A stretch of DNA of 64,000 nt, from positions 5,183,501 to 5,247,500 of the forward strand of contig CM076142.1 of NCBI GenBank assembly GCA_038025085.1. The letters run 5' to 3'. Of this stretch, positions 52,601 through 64,000 are shown piece by piece. This DNA is from Tetragonia tetragonoides (Eukaryota > Streptophyta > Magnoliopsida > Caryophyllales > Aizoaceae). The notes below the pieces were generated by a model, which did not search any database, was not told where the DNA came from, and worked only from the letters and a program-made list of their open reading frames with translations. The position numbers and the translations under genes were made by a program. Within the stretch, counting starts at the first letter, position 1, and every line of letters starts with the position of its first letter.

Positions 52601-54829
52601 TTTAATATCACGGCTGCCAGATTCATGGGGTTTGCTTAAACGGCTACGAAGAGCTTCAGACAATCCACCAAATTGCTTAGGTTCGGTTTCAAACACTCCT
52701 ACATTTTCTCTTCTCTGAATTTTCCCACGACGACTGATGCTCCTGATTGAAGGACCTAATTCATGCTGCCCATTCTCAGAGCTCAGTACACGCTTACCAA
52801 CAAAGGTAGAAGTATTGTGGTTTGGCCTACCCCTTTTCCCAACAAACCCGTGCTTTCTTTTAAGCCTCCTACCAGGTTGGTCATGATTAGCACGATCTTC
52901 TGATTCCACTGTAAACTGGGTGTTCTCATTCAAGAAATGAACTCCTGCTTCCTCTATCCGTGAAACATACAAGCTTTGGTTGTTGTTACTCGTATGATGA
53001 ACCATATCATAATCACACTCTTTGTCAGGACGCGGGTTTTCATGACTTTCCATTGCCATGGTTTCGTGCTCAAGAGAAGTATCTATAGGACGAAACATTT
53101 TCCCAGCGTACTCAAAAACGGCAGATCTGCTTACATCATACTTATCCAGAGTAGGTTCCTCTTGGAGAGCATGAGCAAAGCTCTGCACCCTATCCTCTAT
53201 TAGGACATGTTGACGAGTGTTTCCAAAATTACTGAGTCTTTGAAAGGTATGATCCAATGCACTATTCCTAGTTGTGTCTCCTTGGTCATTGTAGCCTTGC
53301 ACCTCCCGTGTTTGGTGGTAAACGCCTTCTGATAATGCCTTTAGATATGCCTCCCTAGACATTCGGCTCTCTGGAGGGATGTAATGCCTTGGGCTGCCCA
53401 TATTTGGACTATGTTCTGCTCTTGAATAGTTAATGGCCTCATTTGAAACAGGATGAATGGTGTTTGCACCAGCACTGGAGTGTATCACTTGATGGTAAAC
53501 GTCACATCTTGCTGGTTGAGTGTTACCAATGCTCCCAAACCCAACAGGAAGGGGATACTGATGGATGACTTCCTTACGTAAAACTCGCGGATTTTCCACT
53601 GGATTTCCCTCAAATGGAGTACGCTGACCGCTAGATTCTGAGCATGGTGTCAAACTACGAGAGCCATCATCAGAGCGAAACCCTAAACATCGTCCGTCCT
53701 CACAATGTTTCCTTGACATTTCCCTATCCAAAACTGGATGGCTATCATCAGAGTGCAACCTAATAGAGCTTTCCTCAAAAGCTCTCCTTGGCACATCCCT
53801 AGCCAAATGTGATGGGCTATCATCAGAGTGCAACCTATTAGCGCTTCCCTCATAAACTCTCCTTGGCACTTCTCTACCCAAATGTGGTGGACTATCATCA
53901 GAGTGCGCCCCAATAGAACTTGCCTCATAAGCTCTCCTTCGCACTTCTCTAACCAAATGTGGTGGATATTCCATAACCATGAAACGCTCACCATTTGTAG
54001 GTAAAGGACCACTCACAACCCTAGTCAGTCCACGATGTTCAGAAACACCGACACTTTGTACATAAGTGGGTACATTCCTCACCCTCTCATTTTCAGAGGG
54101 TACATTCCTCACCCTATCATTGTCAGTGGGTATACTACTCACCCTTTCACTATCAGAGGTTACATTCCTCACCCTTTCATTATCAGAGGGGACATTCCTC
54201 ACCCTTTCACTATCTGTGGGTACATTCCTTAACCTTTCAGTCTCAGTGGGTACATTCCTTAACCTTTCAGTCTCAGTGGGTAATGGTGTCTCAACTAAGG
54301 TAGTAACAAAGTGTCTACCAGAATTCTCATACCCATAACCCTGGTAATCGCTATTACGCATTTGTGGCACAAAGTTCGTCCAGTGAAACCTTGTGCTAGC
54401 AGTATCATCATCCCTAATGGACAAACCCTGACCACTATTCAACCCTCGCAGCATTTGCAATTGCGGCTGTAATCCACGACTCTCATCATCATTCCTTCTC
54501 GTACTAGCAGTGTCATTAACCCTAAGTGACAAATCCTGACCATTATTCAGCTCTTGTAGCATTTGTGATTGAGACTGTAATCGACGACTCTCATCATCAT
54601 CATTCCTTCTCGTACTAGCAGTGTCATTAACCCTAATTGACATTCTCTGACCATTATTCAACCCTTGCAGCACTTGCAATTGCTGCTGTATTTGACGATT
54701 CTCATCATCAGTTCTTCTCGCCACAAACAAGTGACTTTCTCTCTCCTCAATTTCTTCCCTATTCAAACCTAGAACACTCCTTCCAGTTCCAGTACCATTT
54801 TCCACATATTCTTCTCTCTCCATCATCAT
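49640..54829 (-). CDS. XS-domain protein (SGS3/FDM-related) with long repetitive N-terminus
   Basis: Three exons on the minus strand, 54829-52083, 50656-50352 and 49986-49640, join in frame to about 1132 aa. The start chosen is the first ATG of a run of three at 54829-54821. The C-terminal 220 residues have a Cys/His-bearing segment (CIICSSSKEF...H, about 911-929), then an XS domain with HRALCILMGW (about 946-955) and the TIVWPPVVIVHN signature around Trp986. XS domains bind RNA in SGS3 and FDM proteins of siRNA pathways. There is no clear XH domain. Residues about 40-150, 185-265 and 290-390 hold three different tandem repeats. A role in RNA silencing or RNA binding is inferred from the domain only. 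Confidence 0.82.
54050..54285 (-). repeat. Coding repeat of about 30 bp in the XS gene
   Basis: About eight copies of a 10-residue unit of the type RNVPTETERL, read on the minus strand. At the DNA level it is GGTACATTCCTCACCCT plus a variable part. It is a protein repeat rather than a CRISPR array. Confidence 0.85.
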
Positions 54830-55400
54830 TTCGCAACAAAACAATTAGATTATCCCACTACATAAGTCCGATAGTTAAACTTGAAACCCTAAACAGCCAA
54901 CATTTCACAATTTGCACAAATTCTGAGAGAATTTCGCGAAATGCTGAGAAACAGAGCAAAGAGGGATTAAAATGAAACGAAAAAAGGACTTAGAAGAAAA
55001 ATTACCAAAACGAAATCCTATAACCCTAAAAAGGAAGCAAAAAACGAAGACGAAACTGAAGAAATTTGAAAGCGATAGCGAAACAAGTTCATCATGCAAG
55101 CAAAAAAAAGACAAACCCTAGCGCGAAATCCGTCGAAAATAGTTGAGCGGGAAACGGAAAACAAAAGGACGAAGTTCAAAGAGAGAGAGAGAGAGAAAGA
55201 GAAACTTATTAGTGTCGATTGTATATTGCGAAAGCGACGGAAAAACGTTGATCGACGTTGCCGTTTGAGGAGAGAGAATCCATTGAAGAATGAATGACGG
55301 TAGTCTCACAAGATCATCGATTGAAGAACAAAGAGAAAAAGGAGTTTGATTTATAATTTCTAATGATGAGAGTCTTTAGGGTCTTTGTTTTTGTTATTTT
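54830..55400 (-). promoter_or_regulatory. Leader and promoter region of the XS gene
   Basis: Upstream of the start codon on the minus strand are a TTTAGGGTTTCAAG stretch and pyrimidine-rich leader-like DNA up to about 55330. A leader intron is possible but not resolved. Confidence 0.4.
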
Positions 55401-56990
55401 TTTCTTTGGGTGGCGTTTTTGAAAAGGGTAGTTTAATGATGGGAGGGTTTTAATAACTAGAGGTACTGTGGTAATGCCACGTGGATGATTATGATTGGAT
55501 AATAAGGGTGGTGACGGGCCTGGTCATATTGGCGGACCTGTACTACGAGCGACCCTTTCGAAGTTAGGGTCCAATTCGGCCCATATCCTTCAAGTTGGAA
55601 CGTTAAGACCGATAGGGTTCGACCCAAGTTTAGGATCGAAGTTGAGAGCATTTCCAATGTAAGTTTTTATGAATGTTTGTGGGGAGAAAAGCCTCCAAAA
55701 AAGCCCTCTTCTCATAGAGTCATAATCTCATAGTGATAAACTTACATATTCAACTTTTACAAAAATTGATTTAGCTAGATAATCCGCTTTTGATGCGGCA
55801 TATATAACAAATAATTAGAGGTATGTACATCGCTGAGAATTTTGAGTTATGACATGACGATATATGAAAATATTTATCTGTAAACTTGTAGCATTGGAGA
55901 TGCTCTCAATGCCCTCAACTTCGAAGTAAGAAAACAAAGAAATACTTATGTTTAGTTGTAATCGGACTAAAAGCCTAAGAAAGTTGTTTAGCTGTAATCT
56001 ACGAGTCTAAAAAGTTGTTTAGCTGTAATCGGGTGATATTTGTTGCTATGACCAAAGTGTCACCCCCTCGGCCCTTCCCAACATGTAATCAATCTACGAG
56101 CGTGTCTTTCTTGCCTATTCAAGAGGAAAAAGAAAAAGAACAAAAAAAGCCAACTTCAGCAAACTATATAGGTAAAGGTGGCAAATAGGTTGCTCAGGTC
56201 GCAGGTTCAGGTCGGGTCACTTTCTTAAATAGGCCAAGCTCTTGAATGTCAATATTTCTTTCCAGTACTCCATAATACTACTACAACAAATTAATTGTAC
56301 GTAGTAGTGTAGTAACAATATCAGAAATGCCAGAGAGCTAAGACGGCTAATATAATGTTGATTATTGGCTTTATTGCAAATCATTCTTCTTAGAATTCAT
56401 AGTGTCCCTACCAAAGTACTACCTGCAGCCACAAAGCACTCAAATCAAATTAAAGATAAGCTATATTATTGCTCAAAAAGTACATAGAATTATAGATAAC
56501 CTTAATGAGTGAAATCCAGGAACATCATACAGTTAGGATCATCTGTCACTCAGTTGCTAATCCTTTATATTTCTGTTCTTTTTGCAGATTTTGGATTTAA
56601 AAAGTTAATTAGTCCCTACAGATGGGGAGTATCAAAAAGGATACTTGCTGTCATCTTTGAGACAAACCAGATCATTGCTCACCTTTTATGTCGAATATGT
56701 CTTTATTTTCAAGGATAAAAGTAGTATATAAGTGTTATGCTAGTGATCAAAAAAGAAAGTGTTATGTTAATGGCCCTATACTATAATTGAGTAAAAGGTA
56801 TCCTTAATGATTACCTTCTACTATAATCAAATTAAAGAAGCCAATTAGAACATAAGCTTAAAATGCTTTTGGCAAATTAGTTGAAGTGTGAAAATCAAGC
56901 CAATTTTTTTGTTGGATGAATATAGATGATAATGGCTTTAATCGGAGTCCATGATAAGAAAAAGAAATTGGACAAAACTGAAAACCACTC
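55401..56990. other. Intergenic DNA
   Basis: No gene. A segment at about 55927-55990 (ACAAAGAAATACTTATGTTT) recurs at about 58493, so a dispersed repeat is present. Confidence 0.4.
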
Positions 56991-56993
56991 TAA

Positions 56994-57178
56994 GGGCATG
57001 TTCTTTTCAACTGGTTTCCAGTTTTGTCCAGTTTTGCCCAGTTTTGTCCAGTTACCAGTTATAATATCCAGTTTTGCCCAATTTTGTCCAGTTTTGCCCA
57101 CTTTGACCCAATTTTGCCCAGTTTTGTCCAATTTTAATAATAATGATAATAATAATAATCTACTCAAAAAAAATGTAA

Positions 57179-57218
<40 letters not shown>

Positions 57219-57355
57219 GTATATATTAATTTTTAAAATAATAATAATGATAGTATTATTATTACTATTAATATTATTATTATTATTATTATTGTTAGTA
57301 TTATTAATAAATATTATTATTATTATTGTCATTATTACTATTTGAATAATACCAA

Positions 57356-57390
<35 letters not shown>

Positions 57391-57432
57391 CTATTAGTAT
57401 TACTATTACTATTAGTATTATTATTATTATTA

Positions 57433-57476
<44 letters not shown>

Positions 57477-57614
57477 AGTGAAAATTAAACAATTTTCAGT
57501 TTTCCAGTTTCTCCCAGTTGTTCTCAGTTTTCCCCAGTTACCAGTTAGACTTTCCAGTTTTGTCCAGTTTCTCCCAGGTACCAGTTCCAGTTTCCAGTTG
57601 AAAAGAACGTGCCC
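56994..57614. mobile_element. TIR element with (TAA)n stem, Tourist-like
   Basis: The element begins GGGCATGTTCTTTTCAACTG and ends CAGTTGAAAAGAACGTGCCC and is flanked by TAA on both sides (56991-56993, 57615-57617), which fits PIF/Harbinger-type MITEs. Inside, both arms repeat CCAGTTTTGTCCAGTTTTGCC-like words, then (AAT)n and (TTA)n tracts that can pair. No real coding capacity. Confidence 0.8.
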
Positions 57615-57617
57615 TAA

Positions 57618-58900
57618 AACTCGTGTACTCTCATGACAGTTTTGATCATCTTAAAACTGTTCATTAGCTACTTACTACTGATACATTATGAAAACTTCAT
57701 TGGATTAAAATTTCTTTGTATGAAGAAAGGGATGTTATTAAGTAGTTTCTTATATTAATCACAATCAACTTTTAACAGTTTGGAGTATTATTATAAGTGG
57801 CCAAGAAGAATTGAAAAGATTAATAAACATGAAAGTTGTTATAAGCACAAGCTGGATGACAGTTGAGTTGAGTAATCATACCTGTAAAAGGCAAGGCAAC
57901 ATCTCTCCTACTACTACCCTGTCTTAGCTTGGCCCTTAAGGCTTTTTTCTTTTCTACTATTTTAGTTTTTTGCCCATAAGGCTATGTAATGTATGTAGCC
58001 TGTAGGTGATCCTTTACTGTCCAATCCTCAAGAAATCTTCCACTTGAAGAAAAGAGAAAGATTTACCATCACTCTTTCAGTACAGTGCTTGCCCACAGTT
58101 ACTGAATATCCTTTCAAATATGTGTCAGAGAAAATAAAATAAAATAAAATAAAATAATAAACAAGGATAATTGATACCTTCACATTGCTAATGCTAATCC
58201 AAAAAGGAAAACAAAAAAAATATATATAAAAAATGAGTTAGCTTGAAAAGTTGTGTGATTTACTCAAATATACATGATTTACGAACACATTCCCAAAATA
58301 GCTTTAGTCGAAAACTATTTCCCAACATGAAAAGTTTGGATAAAACCAACCCAAACAAATGTAATAGATTACAGGTAGATGAATCTGCCAGTGCACCAAC
58401 TTAAGAAAATAGCTATCTTACCAAAGGAGGTTCATCCAGATATATACTATCACAGCCAATGTTTAAAAAGGTCATATTTCCAGAATAAGGAAACAAAGAA
58501 ATACTTATGTTTAGCTGTATTTTTGTTTAAAATTATGTAAAATGCTTCAATTTGGAAGTGAAAGTAAGAATTGGGACCATCAGACTAAAAACTGTCCCTA
58601 AGAAAGTTGGGTATTTCTTCCTTTCTACTGTTATTTTCAGGGTAGGCAGTTTGGTCATTTCAGTGATTTTGTATACTTCATACTCCACATTAGAAACATT
58701 ATATATATACTAAGTACATGACTATAAAGTTTTGTTTTCATTTCATGACTTCATTTGCCTTAAAAGCCAAACTAGATACATAATTCATAAGCAAACTTTG
58801 ACAGGGATCAGAGAGAATATCATTGCTGTTAGTCCTGTACTACAGAGAATTATAAAGAGAGAGAGTAGTTGCAAACAAGCAATAAGACTAGAAGTGTATA
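57618..58900. other. Intergenic DNA and likely golgin promoter
   Basis: AT-rich, with an (AAAAT)n run near 58132-58156. TATATATACTAAG near 58702 could be a core promoter for the golgin gene. No other gene seen. Confidence 0.4.
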
Positions 58901-59740
58901 ATGGCAATGACAACATCAAAACAGGTATGGGAGCAGCAACAAGCACAGATGATGATCATGAAGGTGAAGAATTCAGGAGCAATGAGCTACATTGGGAGCC
59001 CAATTTCTGATGACAAGGACGAAGAGATGTCTAGGTCGGTCCTTTCAGCCTTTCGTGCCAAGGAAGAAGAGATTGAGAAGAGGAAGTCTGAGGTTAGAGA
59101 CCGCGTTCAGGCTCAGATAGGCCGCGTTGAGGAGGAAACCAAACGCCTTGCTGAGATTCGCGAGGTATTTCAAACTAGATTACTACATCTACTACATGTA
59201 GCGTGTTTCATGTTCCCGAAAAGTGTCTCCTTTAGTATTCAATTTATATACGAGTGGTACGATTAAAGTACTACATATTATGAAATTCTTATTAGGAACT
59301 TGAAGGTCTACAAGACCCTATGAGGAAGGAAGTTGCATTTGTTAGAAAAAGGATTGACACTGTCAACAAAGAGTTGAGGCCACTGGGACTAACATGTCAG
59401 AAAAAGGTATATAATGGTCAAGGATCTATTTTTGTAGCTAGTTTAGCTTTAAATCTCAGTGAACTTGTTAACAATTGAGCGTTTGATGTTATGCAGGAAA
59501 GAGAATACAAAGAAGCCTTGGAGGCCTTCAATGACAAGAACAAGGAAAAATCCCAACTGGTTGCCAAACTAATGGAGGTACAAATTTAAGCTCTATCTTT
59601 TTTTTAATAACTGCATCAACATAATCATCTTCAGTTCTGATTATTTACCTGTTGCTACTTGACAGTTGGTGAGCGAAAGCGAGACGTTGAGGCTAAACAA
59701 GTTGGAGGAGCTAAGCAAGCACATTGAGTCACTACACTGA
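58901..59740 (+). CDS. RAB6-interacting golgin (GORAB, DUF662 family)
   Basis: Four exons, 58901-59164, 59296-59406, 59497-59577 and 59666-59740, each a whole number of codons, join to 176 aa. The start ATG gives MAMTTSKQVWEQQQAQ. From about residue 42 the protein is almost wholly charged coiled coil (SAFRAKEEEIEKRKSEVRDR, then RVEEETKRLAEIREELEGLQ, KEREYKEALEAFNDKNKEK), matching the plant DUF662 proteins annotated as RAB6-interacting golgins. A role at the Golgi is inferred from the animal family; plant function is not well defined. The MSYIGSPISDDKDEEMSRS segment fits the family N-terminus. Confidence 0.85.
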
Positions 59741-61062
59741 TTTATGTTCAATTACAAACTAATACTACTTGATTAACTGTATGATCAAAGCAGGGGAACA
59801 AAAGGGGTTGGGGGTTAACTTTCTTTCTTGGCTTGTGTGAGTTTCACTAATTTGTTTGATTTGATCTCTAATTTTTGTGTTGTGGATTCTTTGATTTTCA
59901 AGAATTGTAATTACATTTCACTGCAATGCTACCTGATTTGGCAAAAACAAAAGTTCTTAAGAGTTGAGCAGGAGGTTTGTTGCAGGGTACAGTACAAAAA
60001 TTTGCACCTTGTTATTCACCAAATGTGAATAATACATGCATAAAGTTTTGTTGATAGGTTGTCTAATACACTTTGTTGTATGGGTTTCAATTGAATAGAA
60101 AAGCCAGCATTGTGTTTTTTGATTTTATTTTTCTGTTTTTGTTTCAAATAAGATAAGAGGAGTCTGTGAGGAATTTTGACAAATTAGAATAAAAGACGGT
60201 ATTATTTTTACTATTATGGAAACATACCTCTAGCAACATGATGTTTCTGTTAAACTTCTTCATCCTCGATTCGCAGAGGTCAACTTGTTTGTCATCTTTG
60301 CTTCATTCAACAACTTTTAACTATAAAATAATCCGATTCAGCAAACTCAATCATCTCAAATATGGCATGTCAAAAAATCATCCCATTAACTAAACAACCG
60401 TTATTTAAAATCAAACTCAAACCTTGTTTCTTATTAAATGTTCATTCAACAAGGGAGCAAAATCCAACCATGCTAAGCAAGAATAACAAACGAGCTAATA
60501 ACTCATGCTAACAATGAAGCTTACAACATCCATGACCAATCAATTATGCGAATTATCTTCTTAAAAGTGACATGTTGAAGTGTTGATCTAAAATAGTATC
60601 ACCTCATACCTATAAGCCATGAGGTAACATTGAAAAATCTAATGAGCAAGATGTAGCAACTTGTAAATTTTTTCACCCAACTCTATCTCCTTCATCTTTC
60701 ATTTTTTTTTTCTCGTTGAAAAAGAGGGTGCAAGTGAATGACACCCGAGACACCCCCTGCTACATCATATTCGCACTCTCGTGTTCAACAGCGAACATTT
60801 GTGCCCATAATAAGGTTATTGGTTTGATTATTGTCGACATTTGTATCTCCTCTACAACCAACGGAAACAAAATTGAAAAAACACAACTCACCAAAAAGTG
60901 AGGGGGCAAAAAGGCCTCAATGTTCACTTGTTTGGGCTGGGCTAGCACTTAGGGCCCAAGTTTGGAAAAAGTCATATACTCCAAATAGCCCACAGTTAAG
61001 CCCAAAGGCCAAGTCGAAGGGCAATAACTTAACAAGCAGTTTTGGCACTGGCGAGAATTGGG
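59741..61062. other. Golgin 3' UTR and IPT2 promoter
   Basis: The first 300 bases are a likely 3' UTR. No further gene recognised. The last 150 bases lead into the IPT2-like start. Confidence 0.4.
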
Positions 61063-63419
61063 ATGGTCGAAACTCGAAGCTTTTCAATGGAGAGTGCTGT
61101 AGAAATTGAAGAACTCCAAAACCCTAACAATGGTGAAGAAGAACCTCAATTAACAAAACCCAAGATTGTAATAATAATGGGTCCAACTGGGTCAGGAAAA
61201 TCCAAGCTTGCCATTGATTTAGCTGCCCATTTTCCTGTTGAGATCATTAACGCTGATTCTATGCAAGTTTACCATGGCTTAGATGTTCTCACCAACAAAG
61301 TCACTCTTTCTGAACAAAAAGGTACAATCCTTTTGTCTCTCTCTCTTCTATGCTTTTGTTTGTTTTATCTCTCCTCTTTCTGAATGGGTTTTATGTTGTA
61401 GGGGTGCCACACCATCTGTTGGGAACAATCAGCCCAAATGTTGAATTTACTTCTAAAGATTTTCGAGATGCTGTTATACCAGTAAGTTTTGCCCACCTGC
61501 CTTTTTTTTTTTTACAGTTTCTTAATCTTGGTTGAGAGTTGCTTATTGGGTCTAATTGGAAATTTAGCACTATGAATATAGAATTGAAATGGGTTGATCG
61601 TAAAGATATTGATTTATAGGTTCCTTTGTTGTGTATCTCTAAATTGAAGCACGGCTAATTAGGCAGTTAGGCTGGGGCAGTGGGGTTCCCTTTCAATAGA
61701 GAATTAAGATAAAAAGAGCAAGCAAAGGAAGACTAACTTTTCATGGTTTGATCACCATTGATTGTTTATTCTTAAGTTTGAACCTGGGAATGGAAATTAG
61801 CAGTCATAACTCGTCACATGTGGTGGATACATGTGGTGGATGCCAATTTTGAAACGATGAAAGATGCATTTGCCATCTACATTTACTGTGTAATACAACA
61901 TCCCAATATGGTCAATTGCTACTTGTTGGGCAGGCAATATATTTGCCATTTAAAAATCTGTAGGTGTAGATTTAGATTAGATGAAATAATTGGGCCCGTT
62001 TGGCCTACCTTCTACCAACTTCTCCTTCTCCTCCAAAATTTGTTCTTGCTCACCCCCTTTTTATGCACTCCCCCTCCATTTCCAACTTCTAAGAAGTTGA
62101 AATAAAGCTACAATTGGACTAGAAGGAGAAGTTACAAATTGTAGCTTCTCCTTCTCCTTCTCCTTCTACTTCTAGCTTTATTTCAAGCTCTAGAAGTTGG
62201 AGGTGGAGGTGGGAGTGGATGGAAATGGGGTAAACAAGAACAAATTTGGGAGGAGAAGTTGAATTTGTGGGAGCTAGGCCAAACGGGCCCAAAATGCAAT
62301 AAGCCGTTCTTGTGTTAAGCGTAAACGACCCAACTATTGTGCTTGATTTGGGTCAGCTGCTCTCTATGTTTCTTACCCAATTATGGGCATGGTGCCGGTA
62401 ATGTGCAGGAGAAGCCTAGTCTAGGAGGCAGTACGGCCGTAGGGGGAATCAAAATTGCTCTGGCAGACTGGCAGTAGTGTAAATAGGTTAATGGGTTCAA
62501 ATGTGAACATAGATGGTACTTGTTCTATGGGTGCACCGGAGGTTGGTGTGGAGGGTGGTTTTTCTAATGGAGGTGTAGGGGTTGAGGATGTTAGCTGTGA
62601 AGGGGATGATAGTCCTTATTTTGGGGACGAATTTTGCAAACTTCACCATTTCGTACCTTTGAAAATCAGTCTTTCCTAGTTTTATTTTACTTGTCGTTAT
62701 TTCTACTTTGTTTCCAGCTGGTGCATGATATGACTGTTCTCTTGTGTAACGTGACTTTTTGTTTGGACTTTCAGCTCATCAAGGACATATTATCTCGACA
62801 TCACTTGCCTGTTATAGTTGGTGGAACTAATTTTTATATTCAGGTATCTTTCCTTGTTGATCTCTAAATTTCTGTCCCATGTCTTCAGATCTCCTTCCAC
62901 AAGTTGTTGATGGTAGGTATTTCCTGTTCTATTTAGAGTTCACACATCAGTAATCTGATGCTTTTCTATGAGGATCTATCTTCCTCCTTGCTTTTTAAAT
63001 AAAATTGTAAGACTGGCCGGCACAACCTTTATAACATACTCCCTACCCTCTGTTTCATTCAGGCTCTTGTCAGCCCGTTCCTTCTTGATGATTCAGTGGA
63101 AGAGATGGATGTTTGCTGTTTAACTGATAGTTCAGGTAAGTGTTCCGTGTGATGGAGGAATGCTAATATTTCTTTCTCATGCTTATTTTCAATATTTATT
63201 GGTAATGCTTATTTAAGAGCCAATATCTCCACATATCCAAACAAGTGTGGACAGCTCTAGTGCTTGCTGGATTTTGACCTAAAGATTTTAAAAATCTCAG
63301 CTAACCGTCACGAGCATGAACTCGAAGCTGGGAATGATAGGGCCGGTTACAGCTATGACCATCTTAAAGCCTTAGATCCTGTGGCAGCAAACAGAATACA
63401 TCCAAATGACCATAGAAAG
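61063..63419 (+). CDS. IPT2: tRNA isopentenyltransferase, IPT2-like (5' part)
   Basis: Transfers dimethylallyl to A37 of UNN-reading tRNAs, a source of cis-zeatin cytokinin. Exons seen: 61063-61321, 61402-61481, 62775-62843, 63063-63135 and 63301-63419, with in-frame GT-AG joins; the rest lies beyond the window. The P-loop GPTGSGKS is at residues 40-47, followed by [30 protein letters not shown] and [12 protein letters not shown], all hallmarks of the MiaA/IPT family. [16 protein letters not shown] matches plant IPT2 rather than the adenylate-IPT type. The start chosen is ATG 61063; ATG 61087 is an alternative. Intron 2 (1.3 kb) contains a MITE. Confidence 0.9.
61990..62291. mobile_element. 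MITE in IPT2 intron 2
   Basis: Inverted ends TTGGGCCCGTTTGGCCTA and TAGGCCAAACGGGCCCAA. A second, inner inverted repeat (TTGAAATAAAGCTA facing TAGCTTTATTTCAA) lies around 62096-62190. No coding capacity. The target duplication is not clear. Confidence 0.75.
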
Positions 63420-63831
63420 GTAAGCTTCTCAGTTGCTTTCTGCTTTATTATTAATCTTATTATTTTTGTACATGTGAGTTTCTTTAACATATTTGAGTTG
63501 CATGTGATTATTATTACTTATATTTTTGGCGATGCCAAACTCTTGTTTTTGAGGTCAGTAAAGAGGATGCCAAACCCTGCTTGGTAATGACCTGGAGTAG
63601 AAGTTAGTTCTAGGACGAGGGGGATCTGTGCCAACGCACAATTTAAGCATGGAGAGTAGTCACACACACACACCCCTTTTATCAAAAAAGAAAGAATGGG
63701 TGGAACCGTGGAAGAGCATCAATCTCTATCCATAAGGCAGGCGGCTGGAGAGAGCTCAAACTTGAGCTATCCTTGGCCGTCATTATGTCAATCATTATAT
63801 ACGTTCCCGAACTTCCGAAAGTTACATAAAA

Positions 63832-64000
63832 CTCCCTCCGTTCACAAATAAGTTACTTAAATTGTTTTATGTGCTCGAACTTTGACCGTTAATTTCTCTC
63901 AAATATATAAAAGAGTAATATTATGAAGAACAAAGTGAATACTTTCATTGTATTATGTATTTATAGGTTTTGCTTATATAATTTGAGAGAAATTAACAAT
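63832..64000. mobile_element. Stowaway-like MITE, cut by the window edge
   Basis: Starts CTCCCTCCGTTCACAAATAA, the common Stowaway terminus, and continues past the window, so the other end and the TA duplication cannot be checked. Confidence 0.6.

Noticed and set aside
54050..54285. Regular GGTACATTCC repeats with variable spacers look like a CRISPR array
   Set aside because: They lie in a long open frame and code a 10-residue protein repeat in a plant gene; spacers are too short and are themselves coding variants.

Overview
The window is nuclear plant DNA, most likely from a eudicot and perhaps Caryophyllales (a weak guess, from the PB1-like-domain ORF and the mix of repeats). It has AT-rich intergenic DNA, multi-exon genes with GT-AG introns, many terminal-inverted-repeat elements, long trinucleotide microsatellites, a tRNA-iMet-primed LTR element and plant-only gene families.

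Five loci look like working genes: an HDA9-type class I histone deacetylase (23.5-28.8 kb, +, 14 coding exons, 430 aa); the splicing factor BUD31/G10 (45.8-48.6 kb, +, 145 aa); a large XS-domain protein (49.6-54.8 kb, -, about 1132 aa); a RAB6-interacting golgin of the DUF662 family (58.9-59.7 kb, +, 176 aa); and the 5' part of a tRNA isopentenyltransferase like IPT2 (61.1-63.4 kb, +, running off the right edge). A short PB1-like-domain ORF lies at 13.3-13.8 kb.

The left and middle parts carry broken duplicates. An organelle-type alkaline/neutral invertase (GH100) is present twice in opposite orientation (3.9-10.7 kb, - and 30.5-34.2 kb, +). Both copies keep all six exons and their splice sites, but each has its own stop codons or frameshifts, and the minus copy also has a 3.0 kb LTR element in exon 4. 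A cation/calcium exchanger (CCX) pseudogene sits inside the last intron of BUD31 (46.7-47.6 kb). An inverted, rearranged copy of that CCX-BUD31 segment lies at 14.9-17.1 kb, with a junction that implies a tandem duplication. A promoter/leader fragment of the histone deacetylase is repeated in inverse orientation at 35.6-35.9 kb.

Mobile and repetitive DNA fills most of the rest: a gag-only LTR retrotransposon with near-identical LTRs; a 1.05 kb foldback element with nested palindromes and a 9-bp target duplication (36.6-37.7 kb); a GC-rich tandem array of about 311-bp units (38.1-40.2 kb); a putative Helitron with a good 3' hairpin and CTAG end (40.3-44.7 kb); a composite element at about 19.0-22.3 kb that carries an allene oxide cyclase exon between oppositely oriented GTATCAG-type repeats; and several MITEs, three of which have (TAA)n stems.

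The genes do not form one pathway. The shared theme is local inverted duplication with decay, followed by insertion of non-autonomous elements. Exon boundaries were read by eye from splice sites and family knowledge; no alignment or expression data were available.
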